From: Manduca sexta
Taxonomy: Eukaryota; Arthropoda; Insecta; Lepidoptera; Sphingidae
Length of the DNA: 64,000 bases
Reading direction: 5' to 3'
Assembly (NCBI RefSeq): GCF_014839805.1
Contig: NC_051138.1
Span: forward strand, 5,454,983-5,518,982
The translations under genes and the position numbers were made by a program. Shown in pieces: positions 23,602 through 34,889 of this stretch; position 1 is the first letter of the stretch, and every line of letters begins with the position of its first letter. The notes below the pieces were generated by a model that saw only the letters and a list, made by a program, of their open reading frames with translations, was not told the origin of the DNA and did no database searches.

Positions 23602-26458
23602 TAGGGGTCGCAAACCGGTATCCCGGATTTCGAAAATACCGGAATACCGGACCAAATTAAGAACTTCAAAATACTGGTATTGATTTTACAGAAACCGGTA
23701 TTTTCGGTATTTTATAAAAATAAAATTCAGTACAAAATGTGTGTATAATTATTAATTTCTCCAGTTTTAAACCGCAAAAATTTAAGTTGCTTGCAATTTC
23801 ATTCATTCGTATAGGCGTATATTCTATAAAGAGCGAGCAGAATACATGGCTTATAGCTATATTGCTACTTTTGTTTTGCTCTAAGCATAGCGGTGTTAAC
23901 TGTTAATTGTTATTTTTATTAGAACTTATTAGAAATATTTTTTGTTCTTTAAAGTCTATCCTCATTATTCATAGATGTTATTTATCAAAGGACGGAGCAT
24001 TGCTGTGATAACAAGTCTGTTTCTCAGCGCTGAGGGCATGGCAGCCTGAGCAGTGCGAAGGCTACATGCCTACGTCTACACGTAGGGCCGTTGTGATTAG
24101 CTAATATTGTGATACAACTTGAATCTAGTTGGCTGTCAGATTAACAAAGCTGAACAAACAGCAAGCTGTCAGATAAACAAAGCTGAGAAACATAACAGGG
24201 AGAATAGATGTAAAATACAACCTGTTTAAAAGCCTTGAGCTGCCTACAATAATGGCCTGGTATTTTATGGCAATTTAACGGCGTTTACCGAAAGGCCGAA
24301 ATTGTCCTTATTTACCCTATCTACAGCTGCGGACACACAATCTACTTGCTTCTGAGAATAAATTTGCAAGTCATCAGCATACAGATGGTACACACATTGA
24401 AGATTTTGTGTTAAGAGGTTTATGAAGATAGAGAACAATAATGGGGAGACTATGCCGCCTTGAGGGACGCCACAATCTATATCACGCCAGCTAGACGAAG
24501 AATCGTCTAGGCGTACCAACTGTTGGCGTCTCTGAAGATATGACGAGAACCAATTCAGTGCCTTGGGCGAGATCATAAGGTAGGAGAGGTTTGCAAGAAG
24601 AATGTCGTGACTGACTGTATTGAAGACGTTGGAAAAATCAACCAAAGCCAAAACAGTGACTTTGGAATCCTCCATGCCCGCCCTAATATTGCCAGTCACT
24701 TTGAGGAGTGCAGTAATAGTGCTATGGCCAGGCCTGAAGCTAGACTGGAGTGGGCACAGTAGGTTGTTTCGGTGCACATGCTCAGACAGTTGCTTGTGAG
24801 CACAGGCCTCGAGCACTCTGGAGAGAAAAGGAAGAATAGGTATGGGACGGAAATGCTTAGCAAGTGATGGGTTAGGGATTTTAGGAAGAGGGATAGCAAT
24901 AGCTCTCCGCCACAAAGACGGAAAGATACCAGTGCTGAGGGAGGCGTTAATGATATGAGACATGATTGGTAGAAGTTGGTCCAGGATAAAGATTGCGATG
25001 ACTGATGTTGTCACAGCCAGTGGCATTGGATTTAATGGACAGGATGACTTTTCTAATTTCACCCAACGACACAGAAGAAAAATGAAAAGTATTAATGTTA
25101 GGCCTGGATAGACCCGCTAAGAAATCCATAGTACGACGCCTAGTTTGGTGATCAATTATGGTAACAGATGTGAAATGTTGATTAATGTCATCCAAACCAA
25201 TAGTCGCACCGTGGAGATCTATGTTTTTAACTTTGCCATTACCCAGATTTCCGAGGAATCTCCAGATACTGGCTGGCGAGGAAGAAGAAATATTATTGAG
25301 AATGTATCGGCGTTTAGCATTACGTACCATCTGGTTACACCGATTCCTTGCAGCCTTAAGAAGGCACCAGTTCTCCTCCGAACGATCCCTTCTGTACTGG
25401 CGAAATGCCCGATCCGTTCGTCTCATCGCCATCCTAACCCCATGTGTAATCCATGGTGCAGGATGACGTTTTAATTTAATTTTCTTTAAAGGGGCATGGG
25501 TATCAAAGAGTGAAGTGACAGCGCGGTTAAAAATTGCGACTTTATCATCAACAGAGTTGGCTGCCAATAGGTGATCCCAGTTAAAGTTAGCAGCGTCTAC
25601 TTTCAGCTTATCCGCATCATTGCGACCAAAACTACGCAAGTGCAATATCTTAGAGGGGACCTTGGGAGGTTTTGGGGCGTAAGACACGTAGATGAGATCA
25701 TGGTGAGAGAAGCCAAGAGCGGGAAATTGACCGGGGGAGAAAACAGGGGAAGGAGCAGAGGTGAGGATAATGTCAAGCCAAGTGTCGTGACCATCCATAT
25801 TATGGTGGGTGGCTTGCAGTGGTAGGACATGCAGTTTATCAGAGTCAAGGACAGTAAGGAGTTTACGAGATCGGGAAGAGTGGCTGGCAAGGAGATCAGT
25901 ATTTAAATCACCCATGATGATGTGATGAGCATATTCTGATATTACAGATTCCAGAACTGTTTCCAGACTGGAGAAGTAATCAAGAGATGAGGGACAGTAA
26001 ATAACACTTAGTAAGGTTTTCACTCTCTTGACCCAAACCTCAAGTAACAGAAAATTCGCATAAGCAGAATAAGAAGCAGAGGAAGATATTACAGTTTTAT
26101 ATTTCAGGTCGCTACGTAAATGTATAGCGACTCCACCTTCTCTCCTGTCAACTCGATCATTTTTAATCAAAATGAAACCAGAGAGAGGGTAAAGGGTAGA
26201 AGGTTTGAGCTAGCTCTCTGAAATCAGAACGGCATGAACGTTGGCTTACGAAAATAATCTCTTTTCATTCAGCCTTTAACTAACCACTAAGCAATCATTA
26301 AAATTTGACATTTAATTACTAACTTAAATGTATATTTCCTATTTTTCTAATATTTCTTCAAATATCGGAAATACCGAAAATACCGGAATACCGGAATTTA
26401 TTTTAGGTCAATACCGAAAATACCGGTTTTGAAAAATGGTCCGGTATTGCGACCCCTA
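23602..26458. mobile_element. hAT-type DNA element carrying a LINE
   Basis: The ends are TAGGGGTCGCAA (23602) and its reverse complement at 26447-26458. They are followed inward by 'accggtattttcggtatttt'-like repeats on both sides. The 8-bp duplication TCCGATAC (23594-23601 and 26459-26466) marks a hAT-style insertion. No hAT transposase is seen; the interior is mostly a LINE on the minus strand. Confidence 0.88.
24265..26170 (-). pseudogene. LINE endonuclease and reverse transcriptase, frameshifted
   Basis: The minus-strand frame 26170-24947 encodes an APE-type endonuclease (IIMGDLNTDLLASHS, DTWLDIILTS, SHHDLIYVSY) and a linker. The frame 25062-24265 encodes RT: 'FRPIPILPFLSRVLEACAHK', 'LVDFSNVFNTVSHDILLANL', DCGVPQGGIVSPLLFSIFIN and YHLYADDLQIYSQ. 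The two frames overlap by about 115 bases, so at least one frameshift near 24.95-25.06 kb separates what should be one ORF2. The end of RT and the 3' tail are missing. Motifs fit the CR1/Jockey group. Upstream sequence to about 26.23 kb may be its 5' part. Confidence 0.8.
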
Positions 26459-26918
26459 TCCGATACTTTAAATTGGTGGGTGGCGGCGTTCAGTCGCGGA
26501 TAGCGTCCGGTCCCGAAAGAGGCGGAGAAGGGACGAAGAGCGCATCTCTCTAAGGTTGGTCGTCGGAGGAGACTTCTCACTGCCGGCCGTGGTCACTTCC
26601 ATAGGAGACGGGCCGCACCAGGCGGCACCGCGCAGGGGCGGCTGCGGACGACGACTTAGACATTTCCGTCAGAGGAAGCCCGTAGCTGTCCCTAATGCGC
26701 CGAAGAGGGTCACCGCGAAGTTTTAGTTTGTATGCCGTGCGTTGTATATAGGGTAAGGGCCTCGGCCCGGCGGTCACCTGAAGGTGATCATCAAATCCGG
26801 GCGGCCCAACGCCGCGTCGTAAGGCACGTCGACCCCAACCTCACCACCCAGTGGCCCCCCACGAAGGCTGGGCGTTAGTTATAAGGTACTTTCGCCGCGA
26901 TAACAAAAAAAAAAAAGA

Positions 26919-27331
26919 TGTTGAACACTAGTCATGGAGGTAAATGACGATGAGGCTTAAATAGTGAAAGAGAGCAAGATTTTCAATAATTAAAGAGGCC
27001 GTAACATAAAGATAAACTACCGCCAAATTAATCTACTAGTTACATTTACAACTAGCCCTTACAAAGTTAATTCCAGTGCTCTCCTTTTAAGTCATTCATA
27101 ATGCCCATGCCTTTTATTTTTGTCTAATACCTAGTAGTGACTGGGAGGTCTTATCTTGAGATGATAAAACAAGTCAAATAATTTCTATATCATTGCGAGT
27201 ATGTGTGCACTGACCCCGTACTGAGGTAAGAAGGTATAAGAACAGGTTCAATAAATAAGAAAATTGCATGGAAACAAAATATCTATTTACTCATAATATA
27301 GCATAAAATGCTAAATTCACCTTTCGTTTGG
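26919..27331. other. Duplicated 3' flank of the relic methyltransferase
   Basis: From 'gttgaacactagtcatggag' onward the sequence tracks 15023-15475 and 41620-42034 at the 3' side of genes B and C. It begins directly after the poly(A) of the R1 element. Confidence 0.8.
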
Positions 27332-27475
27332 TTACTTAGAACAATGGATTATTAATAAGTTATAGTGACTTTTGATGCCTTTCTCATTCACGAGGTGCAT
27401 GTTTCTCTGTATTTGAATGAACTCTTCCAAAAATTCCGGCCACAAGTCCTTCGGGACATCGAAAGGATTTATTAT
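27332..27475 (-). pseudogene. Relic last exon of a fifth JHAMT-like gene
   Basis: On the minus strand the segment encodes the terminal 47 codons (INPFDVPKDLWPEFLEEF ... LLIIHCSK) and the TAA at 27334-27332. It is closest to B and C and has no internal stop. It is cut at the intron-proximal side, about 10 codons short of the exon start, where Gypsy RT sequence begins. No other exons were found between 27.4 and 35 kb, so the gene is lost. The plus-strand ORF that begins at 27365 is a chance fusion across this border. Confidence 0.85.
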
Positions 27476-28459
27476 CCTCTTCCCACGTTAACAGAAATTG
27501 CTGCTAAACTACGTGGTGCTAAGTATTTCAGTAAGCTGGATGCCCGGTCCGGTTTTTGGATGATCCAATTGGACGATGAGAGTGCCGATTTATGTACTTT
27601 TGGTACACCGTTTGGGAGATACCAGTTTTTGCGGCTGCCATACGGTATAAATTGTGCAAGTGAGGTTTTCCATGCTAAGATAAGGCAAACACTCGAGGAT
27701 TTAGAGGGAGTAGACTCGTTTGTTGATGACGTCATAGTGTGGGGAGCGACAAGGCATGAACATGATATACGATTAAAAGCGTTGCTTGATAGGTCTCGTG
27801 AGATAGGTATAAAATTTAATCGTGAGAAATGTGTCTTCGGCGTAGAACAAATATCGTATTTAGGTCACATTTTTAGCGCTCAGGGTATGGGAATAGACCA
27901 AAATAAATTAAAGGCTATAAAAGATATGCCTTGCCCAAACAATCGCGTATCCCTGGAAAGATTTCTAGGAATGGTCAATTATTTAGCAAAATTTATACCT
28001 AATTACTCGGAATTAGCAGGACCGCTCCGGCAACTACTTAAAAATAATACTGAATGGTATTGGGACGCAACCCGTGACGCGGCTATAACACGGCTTAAGC
28101 AGGCACTGTGTGCCGCGCCTGTGTTGGCACTGTACGCCAGCGACTTGCCAATCGTGGTGACAGTAGACGCGAGCGCAACTGCGCTTGGTGCGGTTCTCTT
28201 ACAAAATGGCCGACCAATTGAGTTTGCATCTTCAACGCTGACGGATACGCAAACTAGATATGCCCAGATCGAAAAGGAGATGCTTGCTATAGTTTTTGCG
28301 ATGGAGAGGTTTCACCAATATGTTTATGGACGTGCAGATATTGTGGTAGAAACCGATCACAAGCCTTTGGAGGCGCTTTATAAAAAAATCATTAGACGCT
28401 GTTCCTGCCAGGTTGCAGAGAATGATGCTCCGTATTCAGGCTTACGATTTTGTTGTTAA
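27476..28459 (+). pseudogene. Gypsy pol, RT and RNase H part
   Basis: RT motifs are 'LRGAKYFSKLDARSGFWMIQ', FLRLPYGINCASEVF and SFVDDVIVWG. The RNase H part shows TVDASATALGAVL, QIEKEMLAIVFAMERF and ETDHKPLEAL. The frame is lost at an A-run near 28382-28388, after which the pol reading continues in the frame of the next entry. The N-terminal part of RT is missing because of the truncation at 27476. Confidence 0.88.
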
Positions 28460-29888
28460 ATATAAACCGGGAAAATTCATGTACTTAGCTGATGCTCTAT
28501 CCAGAGCGGCCCTTCCGGATCTTATGCACGACAAGGTATCCGAGGATGTCGAAGGACAATCTTGTTTTCTTTTAAGTAATGTTCGATTTAGCGACACTAA
28601 GTTACATAAAGTAAGGGAGTCTACTCAGGAAGACAGAGAATGCCAAATTCTTATTAATTATATTCTAAACGGGTGGCCTAAATATAAAAACGATACGGAT
28701 CCTATTGCACAGGTACACTGGCCGTACCGGGAAACATTGGAATATTTCGACGGAGTGGTGTTTAAAGATAATTTAGTTTTCATACCGCGGGCACTTAGGA
28801 GTGAAATGGTGCAGCGTGTGCACGAAGGGCATTTAGGGATCGATCGGTGTAAAAGACGGGCACGAGATGTAATGTTCTGGAACGGGATGTCCAGTGATGT
28901 GGAGCGCGTGGTACGTGAATGCGTTGTTTGTGCGGAACATGCCACTAGACCATGTAAGGAACCCTTGATATCTCATCCAACCCCAGATACACCCTGGAGG
29001 AAAGTAGGATCCGATATATTTACTTGTTACAAAAAATACTATTTAATTTTAGTAGATTACTTTTCAAATTTTGTTGAAGTTAGTCCACTAGTAAATATTA
29101 CTGCGAAATCCATAATATTCGCAATGAAAGAACAGTTTGCTAGGCACGGAATACCTTCAGAGCTAATAACGGATAACGGGCCGGCATATGCATCTCGTGA
29201 GTTTCGTCAATTTAGTAGGGAATGGTGCTTTGAACATATAACTACCTCTCCTAATTATGCTCAGTCAAATGGTCTTAGTGAACGCGCCGTACATACTGTT
29301 AAAAATATTATAAAAAAATCGCTTCATACAGGTACAGATTTTTACCTAGGGCTGTTGAATTTAAGATCAACTCCACGCGATGGTATTTCTTCTCCGTCAC
29401 AGCTGTTAATGGGCAGGAGGATTAACACACGGCTGCCAGTGCACGGTGATAAATTAAGACCTGACCGTGACAATTCGCAAGACTTTATAAATATTAAACG
29501 TAATCGCGACCGGGTTAAAAAATATTATGACATGCATGCCTATAATTTACCAAAGTTAGGTACTGGTGAGCGTGTCATTGTTGCAGATGGCAATATTCGG
29601 CGATACATGCGCGTCATGGCGCAGGCGCCGCAACCGCGCTCTTATTTTCTATCGGACGATATTGGTAGGAAATATAGGAGAAACAGGCGCCATATAATTA
29701 AACTGGATGCATGTAGGCCTAAGTCACCACTTTCTTTCCCCGCGGAAAGGAGGGAGGTTGATGTAAGTGTTCACAAAAATAAAGATGGGGCCAGTTCGTC
29801 ACTTAATTCCGCGCTCTCGAGTTCGCCTAAAATTAGAAAAGCTGCTGCTAAGGCTCGAGACAAGCTTGCATTATTTTTCAAAAACTAA
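28413..29888 (+). pseudogene. Gypsy pol, end of RNase H and integrase
   Basis: After an RNase H tail (YKPGKFMYLADALSRA) comes the zinc-binding HHCC domain (VHEGHLGIDRCKRRARDVMF, then ECVVCAEH). The catalytic core has ILVDYFSNFVEVS, ELITDNGPAY and 'YAQSNGLSERAVHTVKNIIK', which supply the D, D and E positions. A long basic C-terminal region follows. It reads open over 491 codons, but it is only the 3' half of pol and has no normal start. Confidence 0.88.
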
Positions 29889-29960
29889 TAACTTCATATT
29901 CATTATATAGGCAAAATTCTTTAGTGATATATGTCTTTTGGTTTATTAAAAGGGGGAAGA

Positions 29961-30072
29961 TGTAATGGTTATAGATATTATTAAGAAGCGGGTAGTTGTA
30001 ATTAATACTGTTCGAGGCAAATAAAATAATAAACCAGTTCTCAACAGACCATCCGTGTGTTTGCTTACTTCA
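29961..30072 (+). repeat. Gypsy 3' LTR (end uncertain)
   Basis: It begins TGTAATGG right after the polypurine tract and contains AATAAAATAATAAA. The end near '...gcttacttca' is a guess because no second LTR is in the window. Confidence 0.5.
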
Positions 30073-30970
30073 GATGTAGTTTATCGTACTTATATACTAT
30101 ATAAATCAAAGGCACAGTCTGTAAATCGATATTCAGGTCGGAATTTGGATTTGAAAAATGTTCTCGAATGGCAATGAGAAATGACACATATGGTAATTAG
30201 TATTTGAAAAATGGTAATTAATATTTGCTAAATGGTAATTATAGTAGGTGCTTGGTAGGTAATAAGTAAATAAATAAATACCGTTAAAATCATATAATAT
30301 ATTATATTTATGAATTATATATAAATCTCTAATATATAAAGATTGAAAACAAACATATCTACTGATTGCCACCATTATAATATATAATAATTGTAACGCA
30401 ACATGATTAAACGATTTTGCTCTTAATAATCAACAAAGTTTGGTCAGCAAAATAAATACATGTAACAAAACAATAGTCTTGTTTAATTATTACAATAATA
30501 TTATATTTTAAAATCAACAGAAATGAGAAAATCCCTTATAAGAATGTGTTAAACATCGATCTTGACTTAATTCTTCAAGGAAATAATGCTAAAATGATAC
30601 AATAATATGTCGAATGTCAACGGACCACCTGATATTCAGAGGGACTAGTTGCTTTGGGGGTGTTTGGAAATGAATTGTAGACATACTAAGTATGTCGGAA
30701 AATTACAACGTGATAGCAAAAATGAATCTACTAATACTATGAATAAAGAAACTATTATTGATGAGTTGGGTAAGTGAAACACTTGTGCTAGACGATCTGT
30801 CAGAAGACCCCAGATGTCCTGTTGTTCAAAAATATTATGAATATGATGCTAATTCAAGTTTAAATATCTTTTAAGTTCCTATGTTATAATTTATCAGTTT
30901 ATCTCATAACCTTAATTAAGAAATACATTTACATGCGACTAGTTCAAATTATTATTTTTAGTTGATTTTA
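30073..30970. other. Intergenic, no gene; short imperfect repeats
   Basis: The unit 'aaatggtaatt' recurs three or four times at 30188-30245. Nothing else is recognised. Confidence 0.45.
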
Positions 30971-30974
30971 TTTT

Positions 30975-31200
30975 TTAACCGACTTCAAAAAAAAGGAGGA
31001 TGTTATCAATTCGACGTGAATTTTTTTATTTTATTATTATTTTTTTTTTCTATGTTTGTTACCTCAGAACTCGCTCATTTCTGAACCGATTTGGAAAATT
31101 CTTTTTTTATTCGAAAGAATTTCTCTCCAGATTGGTCCCATAATTATTTTTCAAGATCGCTTCGGTAGTTTGTTTTTAAAATTAAAAAAAACTAGAATAT
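30975..31200 (+). repeat. 'ccgacttcaaaaaaaggagga' lepidopteran repeat
   Basis: The words 'aaaggaggatgttatcaatt', 'atgtttgttacctcagaact' and 'tgaaccgatttggaaaattc' are familiar from a very common non-coding repeat of Lepidoptera. A shorter piece is at 38452-38500. Confidence 0.6.
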
Positions 31201-31289
31201 TTATGTCGTCCAAGAAAACGAAATCGCGAATTTAGCTTTCCTGTGACGTATTTAGTTATGTTTTTGCATTGAGTTTCGTTGACTGTACT

Positions 31290-32385
31290 TTTCACATACT
31301 TATACATATAGCGTAACATCTTTTCCCCGTGTCAGGGGTAGGCAGAGGCGTAACATTTCATCGCGATAGTCGTACTGTGTGTGAAACATCTCAGTTGTGT
31401 TTTTGGATTGGGTTTAATTGGCTCTACTTCTTACATACATACATATATGTATATAGCATCACACCTTTTCCCCTTTTTAGGGGTAGGCAGAGATGTAACA
31501 CCACAGCGCAATAGTTATAGTATGATCGAAATATATCAGTTGTGTTTTTGCGTTAGGTTTGTTTGAATCTACTTCTTACATACATATATATAGCATCACA
31601 CCTTTTCCCCTTTTCAGGGGTAGGCAGAGGTGTAACATTTGAGCGCGATAGTCGTACTGCGTGCGAAACACATTAGTTGTGTTTTTGTGTTGGGTTTAGT
31701 GGACTCTACTTCTTACATACATACACATATATAGCATCACACCTTTTCCCCTTTTCAGGGGTAGGCAGAGGTGTTACACCACAGCGCGCTAGTTGTACTG
31801 TGAGCCAAATATATCAGTTGTGTTTTTGCGTTAGGTTTCCTCGAATCTACTTCTTACATAAATATATATAGCATCACACCTTTTTCCCGTGTCAGGGGTA
31901 GGCAGAGGCGTATAATTTCATCGCGATAGTCGTTCTGCGTGCGAAACACATTAGTTGTGTTCTTGCGTTGGGTTTAGTTGATTCCACTTTTTACATACAT
32001 ACATATATGTAGCATCACACCTTTTACCCTTTTCAGGGGTAGGCAGAGGTGTTACACCACAGCGCGATAGTTGTACTGTGAGCCAAATATATCAGTTGTG
32101 TTTTTGCGTTAGGTTTGCTTGAATCTACTTCTTACATACATATATATAGCATCACACCTTTTCCCCTTTTCAGGGGGTAGGCAAAGGTGTAACATTTCAG
32201 CGCGATAGTCGTACTGCGAGCGAAACACATTAGTTGTGTTTTTGCGTTGGGTTTAGTTGACTCTACTTCTTACATACATACATATATATAGCATCACACC
32301 TTTTCCCCTTTTCAGTGGTACTCAGAGGTGTAACTCCTCAGCGCGATAGTCGTATCGTGAGCGAAACACAATTATGCCATTGAGA
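31290..32385 (+). repeat. Tandem array, about eight ~140-bp units
   Basis: Units contain in order 'agcatcacaccttttcccct', 'aggggtaggcagaggtgtaa', 'cagcgcgatagtcgtactg', 'cacattagttgtgtttttgc' and 'tctacttcttacatacatac'. Starts fall near 31310, 31455, 31590, 31730, 31870, 32010, 32150 and 32290. The unit resembles part of the second SINE family (18150, 45455). Small ORFs in it are artefacts. Confidence 0.88.
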
Positions 32386-32420
32386 CGGTCTATTTTTTAC
32401 TAACACAAAAAAGCAACAAA

Positions 32421-32546
32421 TAAAAATAATTTTAACAAAAAATTAAACCGCCTTCAAAAACCACTCAAAACCAAAAAATAATTTCACATACAAGTATATA
32501 TTGGATACCAATTTTGGAGTCGGTGCCTAATTAAAATTGCTAGTTA
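32421..32546 (+). repeat. Left arm of a perfect 126-bp inverted repeat
   Basis: It is the exact reverse complement of 34505-34630 as read by eye. The arms enclose a hAT element plus about 350 bases, so they are probably the long termini of an older element into which hAT jumped. Confidence 0.9.
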
Positions 32547-32558
32547 AGCTAGATAAAT

Positions 32559-34147
32559 TAGTGTTGCCCAAATGCAAGAACAAGACGAGACTTAGCCAGT
32601 CTTGGTCTTGGTCTTGCGCCAATACACCTGATCTTGGTCTTGGTCTTGGTCTTGCGCTCCCAGTCTTGGTCTTGGTCTTGGTCTTGCAGCAAGAGTCTTG
32701 CAAGTCTTGCAATTACCTATTAGTCTATTACTATTTATTAAAGTTTACTTTAAATCTTAGAAAAACGTATTAGAATTGGAACATTGTGAGCTTGAATTAA
32801 CATAGCCATAGTAAAGATCAAGCAGATTAATAAATAACTGAAGATTTGATAAGAAATTCGAAAAATCAACTGACCTATATGTCGTTTTCCATGGAAGTAA
32901 CTGTTTCTTAATAAACATTTATGATTTATAAGCTTACATTTGCTAAAACATGTAAAAAAAACAAATTAATTACAATAACTTGACTGTATTTTAAAGAACA
33001 ATACTTATCTGTCTAGAAAGAGATTGAACCTTCAACTTATAAGAAATTTAATAAAAGGGTTTTACGATTTATCATTTATTTGAATAAAAAATAAAATACA
33101 ACACTAATCAACAGCTTTATCATTAGGTTATGATACTTTATATCAATTTTTTGACCAAGAATTAATACAAAGTAACCATCTGGCTGACTCATCACTTAAC
33201 CTATTTCTATGTTTTCTAATTACTAATGATGCTTTAGAAAATAACCTCTCAGCAGGTACTGAAGTTGCAGGTATTGAGAGAAAATCACGGGCCATTTTCG
33301 ATAAAATCGGATACTCTGTCTCATGCGTCCTCCACCAATCTAAAATGTCTTCCGAGCTGGCAGTTCTTGGTTTTCTCAGGTACTCTGACTGACTGACTGA
33401 CCCCATTGGTCGCACTTTTAAATTTCTAGTCGGGCTATCCTTACCATTTTATCCCAATCATAATACTACTTTCGTGATCAGTATAATGTATTCATTTTCA
33501 TTCTAAGCACTCTGAAACTTATTTATTCTTTGGAACACCTGTAGGTACTCTTAAAATTCGAAATTATTTTGCATGAGTATACCTACGCCCTATGGCGGCA
33601 ATCAAATAGTGTCAAATGTTATGATTTCGGCGTGGCGGCAACGATTGTTTTAGATTTCAAAAGAAGCCGCCGGCGCGTGTATCATAACCATGTACTTCCG
33701 AAAAGCGGCAAATTTCTTTGAGAAGTAAGTACAAAACCTTTGATGCCGCATTATCAAAGTGCCGATGGTTAAAACATAGCTATGCATGCACTCAGTTTGA
33801 TTTTAATAGCTATTTTTTTTTTCGCTATGTTTATGGTATTAGTCGTAATGCTCATAGGTCCAGTTTTTCATATTCTTTGATACAGTTTTTGCGTCTCATA
33901 GAATTCCTAAGCGTACCTACCTATACACCGAACTATTACACCTAACTACTCAGTGAAATAGCGCTAAGTCCTAGCTGCAAGACGCAAGAGTCTTGCAGGC
34001 TATGTCTTGTTCTTGCTCAAGTCTTGCACGGTCAGTCTTGGTCTTGGTCTTGCTAAAAATACGCGGTCTTGTCCTTGGTCTTGGTCTTGCAAAAACGCAA
34101 GAACAAGACCAAGACTGCAAGACCAAGACTGAATTTGGGCAACACTA
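32559..34147 (-). mobile_element. hAT element with decayed transposase
   Basis: The ends are TAGTGTTGCCCAAAT (32559) and ATTTGGGCAACACTA (to 34147), flanked by AGATAAAT (32551-32558 and 34148-34155). Inside each end lies a long stretch of TCTTGG/CCAAGA repeats (32595-32705 and 33975-34130) in opposite orientation. A hAT C-terminal domain is on the minus strand. Confidence 0.93.
33143..33415 (-). pseudogene. hAT transposase C-terminal dimerisation domain
   Basis: The frame shows 'ILDWWRTHETEYPILSKMAR', 'DFLSIPATSVPAERLFSKAS' and RNRLSDESARWLLCINSW, the standard hATC core. The upstream DDE and BED zinc-finger parts of a roughly 600-residue transposase are absent, so the element depends on enzyme from elsewhere. 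Confidence 0.92.
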
Positions 34148-34504
34148 AGATAAATACATTAACGAATATACGAAAACAATGTGTTGTCAGCGTACAAAGT
34201 CAGCAAGTCAGATCGTCACCGGAGATAAACACATCGCCGCAGCACAGCAAATGGAAGCTATTAAGGAAATATTTAAATTTGTGAACTGTACACTACCCAA
34301 ATTCTTCCCCTGTTACATATAGCTGGTCAAATGTGGGTGTATTACACCCCCTGCCTCGAAAAAAAGAGGAAAAAAAGATGAAACACCATACATGTGCTTG
34401 GTATTACACCTTTCACTGTGTATGTTGTAGTTCACGCAAACCTACTCCTTTTAATTGATTTGAAAGAAATTTAGCTCATAGATGGACTATGCAACAAATA
34501 TAGC

Positions 34505-34630
34505 TAACTAGCAATTTTAATTAGGCACCGACTCCAAAATTGGTATCCAATATATACTTGTATGTGAAATTATTTTTTGGTTTTGAGTGGTTTTTGAAGG
34601 CGGTTTAATTTTTTGTTAAAATTATTTTTA
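34505..34630 (-). repeat. Right arm of the perfect 126-bp inverted repeat
   Basis: This is the partner of 32421-32546. Its word 'taattaggcaccgactccaa' is shared in reverse with the left arm. Confidence 0.9.
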
Positions 34631-34669
34631 TCATATAACAATTCCGATAGGTCTAAAATCTTTTCAACA

Positions 34670-34882
34670 TTTCTTTCTTTGCAGTCTTCTAGCTCTTGGT
34701 GTTAATTCTTAAGCTGATAATATTCTTTTCTGTGCTCTTCGTTTTTTTATCGTTGTTTTTCTTTCTGTTTTTCCTGTGCGTATAATATAGGATCAGTTTT
34801 AATTTTTGCGTATCTACTTCTAAGCACAATTCTCAAGGCTTTTGCTTATATTTCTTCATTAGATTTTTTTTGTTCCAAGACA
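34670..34882 (-). pseudogene. Decayed charged TE-derived ORF
   Basis: On the minus strand one frame reads YAKIKTDPILYAQEKQKEKQ and then EEHRKEYYQLKN, with stops; a shifted frame reads ELTPRARRLQRKK. This pattern (DP..Y.E..K.., then LTPRA.R.QRKK) is known to me from multicopy insect ORFs of unknown function. It lies just outside the right inverted-repeat arm. Confidence 0.45.
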
Positions 34883-34889
34883 TCTTTAA

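Larger units (their letters stand above)
21290..26918 (+). mobile_element. 5'-truncated R1-clade LINE, twice interrupted
   Basis: RT pieces read in order: 'YRSIMLLNEVAKLFKRVVHA', 'NHFGFRRGRSTVHAILRVTQ' and LDISNAFN (21480-21724); then SCGVPQGAFLGPLLWNI and CYADDTL (23072-23310); then 'AYRTVSFKAACLLAGFLSLD' (23510-23600); then LNWWVAAF after 26467. The 3' UTR ends in poly(A) at 26905-26918. These motifs fit the R1 clade of site-biased non-LTR retrotransposons. A second LINE and a hAT element split it. Frameshifts are present (for example near 23280), so it is dead. Confidence 0.8.
27476..30072 (+). mobile_element. 5'-truncated Gypsy (Ty3) LTR retrotransposon
   Basis: The element starts abruptly inside RT and continues through RNase H and integrase to a polypurine tract (aaaagggggaaga, 29948-29960) and a 3' LTR that starts TGTAATGG at 29961. 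No 5' LTR, gag or protease is present. The left border lies inside the methyltransferase relic. Confidence 0.85.

Noticed and set aside
27365..28459. A 364-residue gene starting at 27365
   Set aside because: The first 35 codons are antisense to the relic methyltransferase exon; the rest is Gypsy pol.
31329..31871. Three overlapping ~60-residue ORFs with FWIGFNWLYFLHTYI-like repeats
   Set aside because: They are translations of the tandem array units.
31290..32385. A CRISPR-like array
   Set aside because: The whole ~140-bp unit repeats, with no short repeat/variable spacer pattern, in a eukaryotic context.
32537..32773. 78-residue ORF rich in Leu-Gly-Val repeats
   Set aside because: It is a translation of TCTTGG simple repeats inside the hAT terminus.
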